DNA of 64,000 bases from Euphorbia lathyris. Lineage: Eukaryota; Streptophyta; Magnoliopsida; Malpighiales; Euphorbiaceae. Position numbers and translations under genes: made by a program. The notes beneath the pieces are model-generated. The model had not been told where the DNA came from. It was given only the letters and a program-made list of their open reading frames with translations, and ran no database searches. Location of the stretch: positions 56,067,501 through 56,131,500 of the forward strand of contig NC_088918.1 of NCBI RefSeq assembly GCF_963576675.1, in the 5' to 3' direction. Position 1 is the first letter of the stretch. Every line of letters starts with the position of its first letter. Below are positions 47,536 to 59,286 of this stretch, piece by piece.

Positions 47536-48250
47536 TCATATCCACTTTGCATACTCCTCAGTCCATATCCAGGTGAGCTCCTCATACTCTTCCATGTTGC
47601 TGTGGTATTGCTCAACAACTGCTTCTTGCCCAGGATATGGATCCTTACTGTGGGGCTGTAGAAGTAGATCATATAGGTGCCACAGACACTACAAAATTCA
47701 TAGAATAATTAGAACAAAAATATGATGTTGTATGTTTATCAAATGAAATAGATAAATGATTGCATTATACCATGGCAGTGGAAAAGCGATGGTTATTAAA
47801 GATACGGGGAAGATGAATCAACCCTTGAGGAGCCACGTTAGGATGATATATCCTATTTCAAAAGCAAAACTGAGAATAAGAGGAGAGATTTATTAGTGTA
47901 TGTTTCATGTAGGTGATTATATCTTACTGATCTGAGTTAATATTTACTCTTGCAGGACTGTTTGGAAAATCCGGAGGGTAGCTGATTCTGATTTCAAATA
48001 CACCCCTTTCATATGGGGTGTATTGGGGGCCTTTCATTCTGATCGACCATTTGAAGAAGTTACCATTGAGAGGACATGTACGTTATCATCCAAGAAGAAT
48101 CATTAGAAATACACAGAAGAAACCAGGAAGAGTACAGAACAACTATGGATTGACATTACCATCGATGGCCAGAAGCCACTCTGGGTTCTCCATGTATAAT
48201 TTCTCCAAGTCAGCAATTATCTCTTATGGAGTTTCAACAAGGGGATCCAT
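47536..48250 (-). pseudogene. Degenerate ubiquitin-conjugating enzyme (E2/UBC fold) gene, copy 1
   Basis: Three minus-strand blocks spell an E2 fold. Block 1 (48250-47948) has an N-terminal helix with one stop after M-D-P-L-V-E-T-P, then F-F-K-W-S-I-R-M-K-G-P and T-P-Y-E-R-G-V-F-E-I-R-I. Block 2 (47852-47771) has R-I-Y-H-P-N-V-A-P-Q-G-L-I-H. Block 3 (47691-47536) has L-L-L-Q-P and Y-P-G-Q-E-A-V-V-E-Q-Y, then W-T-E-E-Y-A-K. E2 enzymes carry ubiquitin on a Cys eight residues after the Asn of H-P-N; here that position is His. Splice-like GT/AG sites flank the blocks, but the frames of blocks 1 and 2 do not join, so this copy is probably dead. It lies reversed within the CACTA-like element. Confidence 0.65.
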
Positions 48251-48299
48251 TGTTACAGCGTAAGTTTTCTGGTTGTTGAAGGTATGGATTCTGAACGTT

Positions 48300-48304
48300 T
48301 ATGA
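48300..48304. repeat. Copia target-site duplication TATGA (left)
   Basis: Repeated at 57844-57848. Confidence 0.9.
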
Positions 48305-50169
48305 TGTTGGAAATTAGGGCTAAGGTATAGCAGCGGAAATATAAAAATTTTAGCATATTTCCTTTTAACCATAGGATCCGTTAATCGTTATTTCATATAA
48401 AGAGGGATAAGAAGGAATTCCTTTCGATGAACAATCTACCGTTGTTAAAGAAGCGCCCACAATTCTTCTCCGAGGTTCCAACCGCAAAGTAGAATACGGT
48501 GAGGTTAAGATAAAATCAACCCTTATGAGATGCAACCAAAATAGATTGCCTCTAATTAACCAACACAAGATCAAGGAGAAAGAGGGATGAATAAGATTAA
48601 TCAATCGATGGAATGCCGTATGAATTCTTGTCCATGAACTTGGGGAATAGAATTCTTTTCTCTCTCTCTCTAAGCAATTTCGAAAATCACAAGTGGGGAG
48701 GCTTAGGGCTTGGTCGAAATTCACTATAGGGAGGGGTATATATATTAGCTTGTATCTAAACCCTAGTTAGATAGGAATAGGTTACTTAATAGGAATCCAA
48801 TTCGGAAAAGGATTCCTAATTATTATCTCACTATATATCTAATATATTTAGGATAATAATAAATAACCTAATTGGATAATAATAGGAGAATATTAATCTA
48901 ATTAAAACTCCTAATTAAATTATCTCTTAATTAATTTAATTCATAATCCTAATCAAATTAGGATTAATGGAATAAAATCAATCCCTTACTAATACATACA
49001 AATTTCGGCCCCCTCCTTGTATTTGGGCCTTACTGGGCTCAATTGGGCTTCCATCTATTAATCATATCCATCTCTCTTTTGGTTCCAAGTCTAATGTGTG
49101 ATCCATTAGGTCCTTACTACTTCTGGCCGTATGCAACCTATTAAATTAATTTCTTCAAGAATTATATTTAATCCCTTGCATAACGGAATGATGTACAGAG
49201 TATGTTATTGGCAAGTCTGTAATCATTCCCCCAGAGTCCATTAAGAAGACAGGTTGATTCTGTCGTTAACCCTTCCGTATTAGTTACGGTATAATACGAT
49301 CCTTTATCAACTACATCCTTGAACTGAATCTTATGACTATGGGTAATGTCAAGTCACATATAGCGAGACGTTCGTTTTACTTGTTATTGGCCGAGTCAAC
49401 TCAAAAAGATAGGTTAAGTGAAATCTGTATTTCTACTCTTAAGCTATCACCTTGCAAGGGTTTAGAGTCAAGTCTTCCACAAGCGATCCTTGGATGTATC
49501 TCCCATTAATCGGGAGTGATAAATGCTCAATCCAATGTATAACTACCCTGAAATTACTTCCTGTGACACCCAACCTTTGCAGTTCACACCCCAGAGTCAT
49601 CTCTGTTAAGGATCGTGGGACCACAGGATCAAAGTCTCACATTCAGTAATTCAGGATGACCAATTAACATTCCTTTGAGTCTAAGGATTAGTTATACCTA
49701 TTAATACCAATGAGATGAACAGTTGACAAGGATGAATCTACCCATCCTGTTATCTCAAATCGGATCCCCAATCCTAATGAACAATGTTTCATCGGATCTA
49801 TGTAACTGTCCAGATATCTGTATATATGAAGCTTGTGAGATCAGCTTTCTGTCGGACAGAAGACATTGTTACATACAAGTCTCAACAGTGATATATCAAT
49901 CCTAAACATATCACTCGACTTGGGGTGGTTTTAAGTTTATTAGTTTATTATAAAGTTTTGTCTCACTTCATGCTTGTATGAACACTTTATAATCACTTTA
50001 AACAAACTTACGGATTTCCTTTTATTAGACTTTATTTAGTGCTTAAAAGGGATTGCCTTTATATAGTTATAAAACATATATCTCATTAAAACAAATGATA
50101 TAAAGAATAATTCATTTACAATAAGTTTGTATCCTGCAACAATTGACTATAGGACACAAAACCCCAACA
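48305..50169 (-). repeat. Copia 3' LTR (left copy on the plus strand)
   Basis: It reads TGTTGG...CCAACA on the plus strand and directly repeats 55977-57843. A minus-strand TATATATA at about 48738-48745 is a candidate promoter. The polypurine tract (CCAAGTGGGAGTA on the minus strand) is at 50170-50182. Small ORFs within it are duplicated in the other LTR and are not genes. Confidence 0.93.
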
Positions 50170-50183
50170 TACTCCCACTTGGA

Positions 50184-52443
50184 CTAAAGCCAATTGTTTC
50201 TAAAACTTATCCCAGTAGAAGTTAAATGACGATCATGTACTTTCTGGGTTAAAGGCTTTGTCAACGGATCTGCAACGTTGTCCTCTGTAGGTACTCTTTC
50301 TATTCTCACATCTCCTCTAGCCACAATCTCTCTTATGATGTGGTATCACTTTAGGTAGTGCTTGGATGCATTATGAGACCGTGGTTCCTTTGCTTGCGCA
50401 ATGGCTCCATTGTTATCACAGTACAGAGTAATGGGATTGACAATGTTAGGCACCACACCTAGTTTTGTAATGAACTTTCTAATCCAAACTGCTTCCTTTT
50501 CTGCTTCCGCAGCAGCGATGTACTCTGACTCGGTCGTAGAGAAAGCTACGCTTCCCTGCTTGGAACTTTTCCAACTGACCGCGCCCCCATTTAGGATAAA
50601 CAGGTATCCTGATTGGGATTTAAAATCATTCTCATCTGTGAGATGACTAGCGTCTGAAAATCCTTGTATTTTCAGATCTCCTTCTCTGTACACTAGAAAC
50701 ATATCTTCAGTTCTTCTCAAGTACTTAAGAATGTTTTTGACGGCAATCCAATGCTCGTCTCCCGGATTCCCTTGGTAACGACTCGTTACAGATAACGCGA
50801 ACGCTACGTCGGGTCTAGTGCATAGTATAGCATACATAATCGAACCGATCGCGCTGGCGTACGGGACTACAACCATGCGTCGTTTGTCATCATCAGTTTT
50901 AGGACATTGATGATTGTTTAACTTTACTCCATGTACCATGGGTAAGTTACCTCGTTTCGATTCAAGCATGCTAAACCGATTTAGCACCTTTTCAATGTAT
51001 GTAGCCTGTGAAAGACCAAGTAGTCTACGTGATATATCCCTGTAGATCTTTATACCAAGTATATAGGCTGCTTCACCGAGGTCTTTCATTGAGAAGTTAC
51101 CGGATAACCATATTTTCACTGACTGTAATAGAGCAATGTCATTTCCCATTAACAGTATATTGTCCACATATAGTATGAGAAATGCTATAGAGCTCCCACT
51201 TGCTTTCTTGTAAATGCAAGCTTCTTCGCAATTTTGTTTGAAACCAAATTGTTTTATGGTTTCGTCAAAATGCTTGTTCCAGCTTCTAGATGCTTGCTTG
51301 AGTCCATAAATGGATCTCTGAAGTTTGCAAACTTTATTTGCATCCTTTGATATGAAACCTTCAGGCTGCATCATGTATACATCCTCAAGCAGATTTCCAT
51401 TTAGGAAAGCTGTTTTCACATCCATTTGCCAAATCTCATAATCAAAATGAGCGGCAATTGCAAGCATGATTCTGATTGATTTGGACATAGCAACGGGAGA
51501 GAAGGTTTCGTCATAATCAACACCTTGTTTTTGACGATATCCTTTCGCTACCAACCTAGCCTTGTAGGTGCTACCCTTTCCATCCATGTCAGTCTTCTTT
51601 TTGAAGATCCATCTGCACCCAATGGGTTTTATCCCTTCGGGTGGATCAACCAAAGTCAAAACTTGGTTAGTATACATGGAATCCATTTCAGAATCCATGG
51701 CCTCAAGCCATGCTTTAGAATCTGGACTAGTAAGAGCCTCTTCGTAGTTTTTGGGTTCGTCGTCTAATACGGGAACCTTGTCATCATCTCCCACTAGAAA
51801 ACCATATCTAACTAGGAGTTCACGAACTCTTCGTGATCTACGAATAGGTGCCACTGGAGTCTCATCTAATGGGACTTCTTCGGGTACCTCGACCGCCTCC
51901 GTTGTTTCAGTCGGTGTTTCTTCCTCTTGAACTTCATCGAGTTCAATCACGCTTCCCTTTTGTGTTTCTTCGAGAAACTCTTTCTCTAAGAAGGTTTCGT
52001 GTTTGGATACGATCACTTTCTGATCATCTGGATGATAGAAGTAATATCCCATAGTTTCCTTAGGGTATCCAATGAAGAAACATTTATCAGATTTAGAATC
52101 TAATTTGTCGGACGCAACGCGTTTGACATATGCTGAACAACCCCATACTCTCATGAAAGAGAACATGGGTTTCCTACCAACGAACAATTCATATGGCGTG
52201 GAACTAGCGGATTTAGTTGGTACTCGATTTAGGGTGAAGAGGGCAGTTTCTAAGGCATAGCCCTAGAACGTCTTTGGAAGTAAGGCTATGCTCATCATGG
52301 ATCGTACCATATCTAATAGGGTACGATTTCTCCTCTCGGATACACCATTGTGTTGTGGCGTATAGGGAGGTGTCCATTGTGAGAATATCCCACATTCAGT
52401 TAGATAATTCAGAAAATCATCAGAAAGATATTCGCCACCTCGA
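50184..52443 (-). pseudogene. Copia pol: integrase end, reverse transcriptase and RNase H (broken)
   Basis: Minus-strand continuation of pol. The frame from 52187 to 50346 carries the integrase end (F-S-F-M-R-V-W-G-C-S-A-Y), then copia RT (G-C-R-W-I-F-K-K-K, F-L-N-G-N-L, Y-G-L-K-Q-A) and RNase H (G-F-S-D-A-S, T-E-S-E-Y-I-A). The RT active site reads Y-V-D-N (codons 51170-51159) where copia has Y-V-D-D; loss of that metal-binding Asp should abolish activity. A stop at 52263-52265 replaces a conserved Trp. A stop at 50346-50348 cuts the RNase H tail, though the sense frame continues to about 50184. A frameshift near 52475 separates it from gag-integrase. Confidence 0.9.
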
Positions 52444-54102
52444 TCAGATCGAAGTGTTTTTATTTTTCTTTCCTAATTGATTTTCCACTTCATTCTTAAA
52501 GCATTTGAACTTGTCAAAAGCTTCTAATTTGTGCCTCATCAAGTAGATATAACCATAGCGAGTATGGTCATCTATGAAGCTAATGAAGTATCTGAATCCT
52601 CCTCTTGCTTGGACTGACATAGGACCACATACATCTGAATGAATGAGTCCTAGAGTGTCTGATACACGCTCACCTTTATTGCTAAAGGGTGTCTTTGTCA
52701 TTTTACCTTTTAAACATGATTCCCATGTTTCCAATGATTCAGAATCGATTGGATCTATAAGCCCATCTGAATGTAGCTTTAGCATGCGTCTCTTGTTTAT
52801 ATGGCCTAAACGACAATGCCACAAGTAAGTTGAATTATCTAGCTTATGTCTTTTGGTATCAATTGCAAAAACAGGAGTTTTATCATCTAACACATAAATC
52901 CCATTTTGTGATATTCCTGAAAAATAAAAGATCGAATCTTTATAAAAATTGCAACTATTGTTCTTTATTGAAATATGAAAACCGTCGTCAACGAGACGGC
53001 TAATAGAAATAATGTTACGAGACATCTCAGGAACGTATAAACAATTCCTTAATTCTATTACAAGCCTAGAGGGCAAAAGTAAAACATAATCTCCAATTGC
53101 GAGGGCGACAACTCTTGCTCCATTTTCCACTCGCAAGTTTATGCTTCCTTTCTTTAGTTCCTTAGTCTGTTTTAGCTCCTGCATATTTGTACAAATATGA
53201 GATCCACATCCGGTATCAAGTACCCAAGATTCAGACAATGAAACCGTATTTATTTCAATATAGAACATACCAGATGCTGAAGCACCGTTATTTTCCTTCT
53301 CGTGGAAGGTTAGGTACTCCATGCAGTTTCTCTTCCAATGCCCTAAGTCACCACAATAGTAGCACTTTCCTTTGGGCTTCTTTGGTTCCTTTCCCTTTGT
53401 TTCGGTGAGCACAGCCCCCATGCATTTATCAAGATGGTTTGGATCGGGAGCGACCCCTTTCATTTTTCTCGATCCTTCAATAGCAAGGGCCAACATTTCC
53501 TCGTTTTCTTTTATAATGGGCTCGACTGACTCGAGCATATGTGCAAGCTCTACAAGAGAGGTTTGCAAGCCACTCATCTGATAGTTCATGATGAACTGTG
53601 AGTAGCTCTCAGGGAGGGACTGTAGAAGTAAGTTTTCACTTAGTTCATGGTCCATCGCATCTCCAATACTAGAAAACTTGGTTATGAGGCTGATCATCTT
53701 GGCACAATGTACCATCACAGATGTGCCCTCCTGCATCTTGCTTTTATATAACTCTTTGGTTATTTCGAAGCGCTCGCACCGAGTTTCTATCACAAATAGC
53801 TCTTTAAGGTGCTTGACCATGGAAGAGGCATCCATATCTGAATGTAGTTGCCTTTTAACTTTCGGTGTCAATGATGCAAGTATGATGTCCCCCACTTGAT
53901 CATCATCAGCTTTATGCTTCAAGTAAGCATAAACCTCTTGGTAGGGAGCATCATCCATTGGGTAAGGGGGTATCGGTGTATCAAGTACATACCCTTTCCT
54001 CTCGAACTTCAAAACAATTTTGAGGTTACGAAACCAGTCGGTGAAGTTTGAACCATTCAATTTGTTATCGGTAAGGATGTAACACAGATCGGTGTTAGTC
54101 AT
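52444..54102 (-). pseudogene. Copia gag, protease and integrase N-terminal part
   Basis: The ATG at 54102 opens gag (M-T-N-T-D-L-C-Y, then a UBN2-type core to about residue 230). It ends in a zinc knuckle C-Y-Y-C-G-D-L-G-H-W-K-R-N-C (about residues 245-258). A protease with L-D-T-G-C-G-S-H follows (about 295), then the integrase zinc finger (W-H-C-R-L-G-H) and core start (H-S-D-V-C-G-P). The C-x-x-C of the finger has lost its first Cys: W-E-S-C at 52725-52714. The frame ends early because of a one-base change in an A-run near 52475. These proteins would form the particle, process it and insert the DNA. Confidence 0.92.
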
Positions 54103-55431
54103 GATTTTAAGAGTGTGTGTTTAAACAAAACCTGAGAGTGAGAAAGAGTAAACGTATGTCATTCATTTGCTTTAAAGTTTAACAATCTAAAATTATAGGT
54201 CTTTTAATTTATTTCAGATTGCTCCCACTATTTTGCCAAATTAATAACCCTCCATATTAATTCGAAGAATTTCACAAATCCTTTAGTGAGCTAGGATCCT
54301 AACTCCTGAGATTTCGCCTTGAGTTTACTCAACAAGCTAGTCTCATTCATTAGGTAGATTCATATAATCAATCACATCTCTAATGTGATTCCTAGGTTAT
54401 TGGGTTACTAACCACATTAGTAACTAATATGCTATTCATATTAATCCCAACCGTTTTGCCCATTAGTTTATGACAACATGAGTTTACTCATCCAATTATC
54501 ATAATCTAATTTAAGTATTACCCCATATTCATGAAAAATGATTTTCGATAATTCAGGTGTTACCATAAGACCCCGAGCTTGAGTTTACTCAACAACCCAA
54601 AGGCCCCCAGTACTGCCGGCTGAATTATAATATTAGGGAGAGGCAACCGATTTTAATAACTTACTTATTTACTTAACTTTTTAATGAGGGATTTTATTTA
54701 AGTCTCATAATCTAACTTAGTCTTGATTTGCTTTAGCATACATCAGACATACATACATTCACATACATTGGCGTTATGGACACATCATCTAAATTATTCT
54801 GTCGAGCCAGAGACGGAATAAAAGGCCAAACCTAAGGAAATACTAACTATTACATATTTCTCTTTAGGTCCTCCGTCTTCTCCTTGGCGCCTTGAAATTA
54901 CATTTTAATTTCTATACTACTATAAGAAAACTTCAATTGAATTGAAGGGAATCAGATGAGAGGAGAAATTACAATAGATAGTAGAAAGGCAGGACGCACA
55001 GGCCCTATTTCAAAAATACCAAAAGACTAAAAGAGGGTCCAAATATGTCCATAACTCCAAACATGCATAGACTCAATTAAATAAATTTAATTGGTTGATT
55101 ACATAACCGGCTTATGTAATATTTAGGTTAATCACATTAACTCGTCAAATTAACTTTCATCCAATTTTACTTCTAATCGTTTTGTATCTTTATATTAATC
55201 CTTAGATCAATATAACCATAAAAACGTTGATTATGCTCGTCCCATTTATTTTGATTTTAATTCATTTAACACTTTGATTTACATATTGGTAAAAACAAAC
55301 ATTTAAGCGAATTATTCATTCGATAATCAAAACAGAAAACTATTCATTTCTGAAACATATATATACATTTAACATAAAACGATTTTAAACCTATTTTAAA
55401 ATTAAGTGGGTATCGGGCCGGACCCGAGGGC

Positions 55432-55582
55432 GGGCTGCTGCCGATTGGCAGCAGCCCTTAGGGCACGCGGGGCGCTGCCGCCTTGCGGCAGCGGCGCCCC
55501 TGCGCCGCACGCGGCTGCTGCCGCGAGGCAGCAGCCGCGTGACAGCGGCCAGTCGCGCTGTGAGGCGCGACTCGGGCTGCTG
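55432..55582. repeat. Cluster of GC-rich hairpins in the copia leader
   Basis: Four inverted repeats in a row. GGGCTGCTGCC/GGCAGCAGCCC (55432-55457); CGCTGCCGC/GCGGCAGCG (55473-55493); ACGCGGCTGCTGCC/GGCAGCAGCCGCGT (55509-55540); AGTCGCGC/GCGCGACT (55551-55572). The GCTGCTGCC/GGCAGCAGC core recurs. All arms given are exact. They are set in AT-rich DNA. Confidence 0.93.
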
Positions 55583-55598
55583 TCATATTTTTTTATAT

Positions 55599-55601
<3 letters not shown>

Positions 55602-55647
<46 letters not shown>
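55602..55647. repeat. Microsatellite (AT)n
   Basis: About 22 uninterrupted TA units next to the GC hairpin cluster. Confidence 0.95.
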
Positions 55648-55650
<3 letters not shown>

Positions 55651-55962
55651 TTCTAAAACAATTTTAAAACGGTTTTCAGAAATAGGATAATCTACAATAG
55701 ATTTCCGTTTTATCATTTAGAATTAATAAAACTAATTTTATCAACCTAACTATAAAACTAATAGATTTTGTTATAATGATTATCAACCGAAATAATTAGG
55801 AACATAAGCATAATCAGTTTTAATTAACAATTAATCAAAACTTTATTTATTTTTAGAATTAATTAATCAATACTATTTGTCAATTAATCCTAACCATAAA
55901 TATTTATTCAATCCTATTGAAAACTTCTATATTTTCATATATGAAATAACGGATTTAACGAT

Positions 55963-55975
55963 GGCTCTGATACCA
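55963..55975 (-). promoter_or_regulatory. Copia primer-binding site (initiator tRNA-Met)
   Basis: On the minus strand TGGTATCAGAGCC follows the 5' LTR end after one base. It is the standard complement of the plant initiator tRNA-Met 3' end. Confidence 0.93.
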
Positions 55976-55976
55976 C

Positions 55977-57843
55977 TGTTAAAAATTAGGGCTAAGGTAT
56001 AGCAGCGGAAATATAAAAAATTTAGCCTATTTCATTTTAACCATAGGATCCGTTAATCGTTATTTCATATAAAGGGGGATAAGAAGGAATACCCTTCGAT
56101 GAACAATCTACCGTTGTTAAAGAAGCGCCCACAATTCTTCTCCGAGGTTCCAACCGCAAAGTAGAATACGGTGAGGTTAAGATAAAATCAACCCTTATGA
56201 GATGCAACCAAAATAGATTGCCTCTAATTAACCAACACAAGATCAAGGAGAAAGAGGGATGAATAAGATTAATCAATCGATGGAATGCCGTATGAATTCT
56301 TGTCCATGAACTTGGGGAATAGAATTCTTTTCTCTCTCTCTCTCTAAGCAATTTCGAAAATCATAAGTGGGGAGGCTTAGGGCTTGGTCGAAATTCACTA
56401 TAGGGAGGGGTATATATATTAGCTTGTATCTAAACCCTAGTTAGATAGGAATATGTTACTTAATAGGAATCCAATTCGGAAAAGGATTCCTAATTATTAT
56501 CTCACTATATATCTAATATATTTAGGATAATAATAAATAACCTAATTGGATAATAATAGGAGAATATTAATCTAATTAAAACTCCTAATTAAATTATCTC
56601 TTAATTAATTTAATTCATAATCCTAATCAAATTAGGATTAATGGAATAAAATCAATCCCTTACTAATACATACAAATTTCGGCCCCCTCCTTGTATTTGG
56701 GCCTTACTGGGCTCAATTGGGCTTCCATCTATTAATCATATCCATCTCTCTTTTGGTTCCAAGTCTTATGTGTGATCCATTAGGTCCTTACTACTTCTGG
56801 CCGTATGCAACCTATTAATTTAATTTCTTCAAGAATTATATTTAATCCCTTGCATAACGGAATAATGTACAGAGTATGTTATTGGCAAGTCTGTAATCAT
56901 TCCCCCAGAGTCCGTTAAGAAGACAGGCTGATTCTGTCGTTAACCCTTCCGTATTAGTTACGGTATAATACGATCCTTTATCAACTACATCCTTGAACTG
57001 AATCTTATGACTATGGGTAATGTCAAGTCACATATAGCGAGACGTTCGTTTTACTTGTTATTGGCCGAGTCAACTCAAAAAGATAGGTTAAGTGAAATCT
57101 GTATTTCTACTCTTAAGCTATCACCTTGCAAGGGTTTAGAGTCAAGTCTTCCACAAGCGATCCTTGGATGTATCTCCCATTAATCGGGAGTGATAAATGC
57201 TCAATCCAATGTATAACTACCCTGAAATTACTTCCTGTGACACCCAACCTTTGCAGTTCACACCCCAGAGTCATCTCTGTTAAGGATCGTGGGACCACAG
57301 GATCAAAGTCTCACATTCAGTAATTCAGGATGACCAATTAACATTCCTTTGAGTCTAAGGATTAGTTATACCTATTAATACCAATGAGATGAACAGTTGA
57401 CAAGGATGAATCTACCCATCCTGTTATCTCAAATCGGATCCCCAATCCTAATGAACAACGTTTCATCGGATCTATGTAACTGTCCAGATATCTGTATATA
57501 TGAAGCTTGTGAGATCAGCTTTCTGTCGGACAGAAGACATTGTTACATACAAGTCTCAATAGTGATATATCAATCCTAAACATATCACTCGACTTGGGGT
57601 GGTTTTAAGTTTATTAGTTTATTATAAAGTTTTGTCTCACTTCATGCTTGTATGAACACTTTATAATCACTTTAAACAAACTTACGGATTTCCTTTTATT
57701 AGACTTTATTTAGTGCTTAAAAGGGATTGCCTTTATATAGTTATAAAACATATATCTCATTAAAACAAATGATATAAAGAACAATTCATTTACAATAAGT
57801 TTGTATCCTGCAACAATTGACTATAGGACACAAAACCCCAACA
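55977..57843 (-). repeat. Copia 5' LTR (right copy on the plus strand)
   Basis: Direct copy of 48305-50169, differing at about 18 sites by eye, including TGTTAAAAATT for TGTTGGAAATT at the end next to the primer site. Confidence 0.93.
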
Positions 57844-58679
57844 TATGATGCATATATTTATAATGATATGATTGTGGTAAGTGAAAGGCCGTGAAAGGGG
57901 AATGATCACGTAATTACTACTAAGTTTAGGGATGTGTGTAATATTAATGATTTGCTTGTCTTTTGCAGATACCAAGACCTTTAGGATTATAGGCCTAATT
58001 ATTCCTCCAAGATATGGATTGACTCATGGAAGATTGGTTATTTTTTTGTGTTTTAATTCAGAAATGTATTGGTTATTCAAGATATGGATTGACGTTATAG
58101 GCACAAATATAAAAATATTATGAGTATTGGTCTCCAATAAAATTAAAACCATTGATATACAGAATTTCATCTTCATATTTTAGAATGTTTCTATATTTAG
58201 GTATAAAAACCAGAAATTCAACGAAGAAGAAGGCATAAAGTGACATTTTAATTTTTAAAAATGCCATCTAAACAGTAATAAAAAGACATTAAAATAAACG
58301 TATCTGTCATATGAAAAAAAATCTTTTGACATGATTGATTAAGACCTGTGCCATCTAAACAGGCTATAACGGCAAAAATTATTATACGAACTGTCATCTC
58401 AAATTAAATATGCCAATTTTCCACACACTAACCTAACGGCTTTAATTATTAGAATGTCATGTGATGACATTAAAGGTGACGACATTAATAAATAAGTTGC
58501 ATCGTAACAAGGGTAAGATGACATTAAGCAAATAGGCTAATGTCATGTGTGCTGACGAAACATGACAGAACCTGACCTTTGTCTGAAGGTGCAATAGACG
58601 GCAGCGAGCCCCGTGACAGATTTATATCTCGCGGGACGACGGTTTTTAACCGTCGTCTGAAGAGGGTTTTAGCGTAGTG
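57844..58679 (+). other. Right part of the CACTA-like element
   Basis: Begins with the right target duplication TATGA (57844-57848) of the copia. An acceptor-like TTGCAG (about 57969) precedes a short plus-strand ORF tail (to 58123). The last 450 bases are the subterminal region with many ATGACA/TGTCAT motifs, then the hairpin and terminus at 58671-58679. Confidence 0.55.
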
Positions 58680-59286
58680 ATTTACTGTTTTTTTAATGTA
58701 ATTGTCCATTTAAAGTCTTTTTATATTCTAAAGCCTTTTCATATTTTCGTAAGAAACAATTTGGGGTTTTATTTTTACTGTTTAAAAAGCATTTATAGAT
58801 GTATGAAACAATTTTTGATATTCAATAATATTATTTTCGTAATTTTAGAATTTTCTGAATTGCTTTGAATTCTCTAAATTGCGCCATCTTTCTTATTTTT
58901 CATACAAAAAAAGGGTTTGAGATACTTTTTTTATATGGAATGGGCGAGGAAGGAGATAAACAATAGTCAGGCATGAGTATGTGATAAACAATGGTTGTGT
59001 ATGTGTATTGCTATAAAGCTTATGGTTGATGTTCTGTTTAGGGAGCTAGAACTGACTATGAGTATGTGTATGAACCTGTTGCTATCTGTGTCACTTGAAT
59101 ATACATTCTGTGTCAGTGAAGTATAGTGATGGATTTATGATGCTATCAACACAAGTTTTATATCAATTTAAGAATAGACATGTATACAGAATAAGTTGTC
59201 TACTTGTTATATAGCATGTTCTATGTCACTTGAATATACATATGTCTACTTGAATAAGTTGTCTACTTTGTATTACAAAAAAAAAA
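58680..59286. other. AT-rich stretch related to the CACTA-like interior
   Basis: No gene. From about 58980 it shares phrases with 45850-46560 (GTTTAGGGAGCTAGAACT, AATATACATATGTCTACTTG, AATAAGTTGTCTACTTGTTA), so a second, rearranged copy of the same material continues to 59969. Confidence 0.6.

Larger units (their letters stand above)
54103..55962 (-). other. Copia 5' leader
   Basis: About 1.9 kb of AT-rich non-coding leader between primer site and gag. It contains an (AT)n tract (55602-55647) and, beside it, a GC-rich cluster of hairpins (55432-55582) very unlike the surrounding base composition. Confidence 0.8.
48305..57843 (-). mobile_element. Ty1/copia retrotransposon, minus strand
   Basis: A 9.5-kb element with LTRs of about 1865 bases (48305-50169 and 55977-57843), 5-bp target duplications TATGA, an initiator-tRNA-Met primer site and gag-protease-integrase-RT-RNase H in copia order on the minus strand. 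The two LTRs differ at only about 18 sites by eye, so the insertion is young. Coding lesions: a frameshift near 52475, stops at 52263-52265 and 50346-50348, Cys to Trp in the integrase zinc finger and Asp to Asn in the RT active site. Confidence 0.95.
44880..58679 (+). mobile_element. CACTA-like element (left end not located), split by a copia insertion
   Basis: The right end (58671-58679, AGCGTAGTG) reads CACTACGCT in inverse, followed inward by a hairpin GACGACGGTT/AACCGTCGTC (58636-58658). Both are typical of CACTA termini. Subterminal zones at 44900-45200 and 58220-58560 share many scattered TGTCAT/ATGACA motifs, as CACTA subterminal repeats do. A TATA box and first-exon-like ORF follow the left zone. 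No CACTA terminus was found at the left, so the start given is a guess. A copia element (48305-57843) lies inside. Confidence 0.55.

Noticed and set aside
49439..49905. Small ORFs on both strands, repeated at 57113-57579
   Set aside because: They are duplicated because they lie in the two copia LTRs; no start context, domain or conservation beyond LTR identity supports them as genes.
55402..55716. Ala/Pro-rich ORFs on both strands
   Set aside because: They are a by-product of the GC hairpin cluster and the (AT)n tract.
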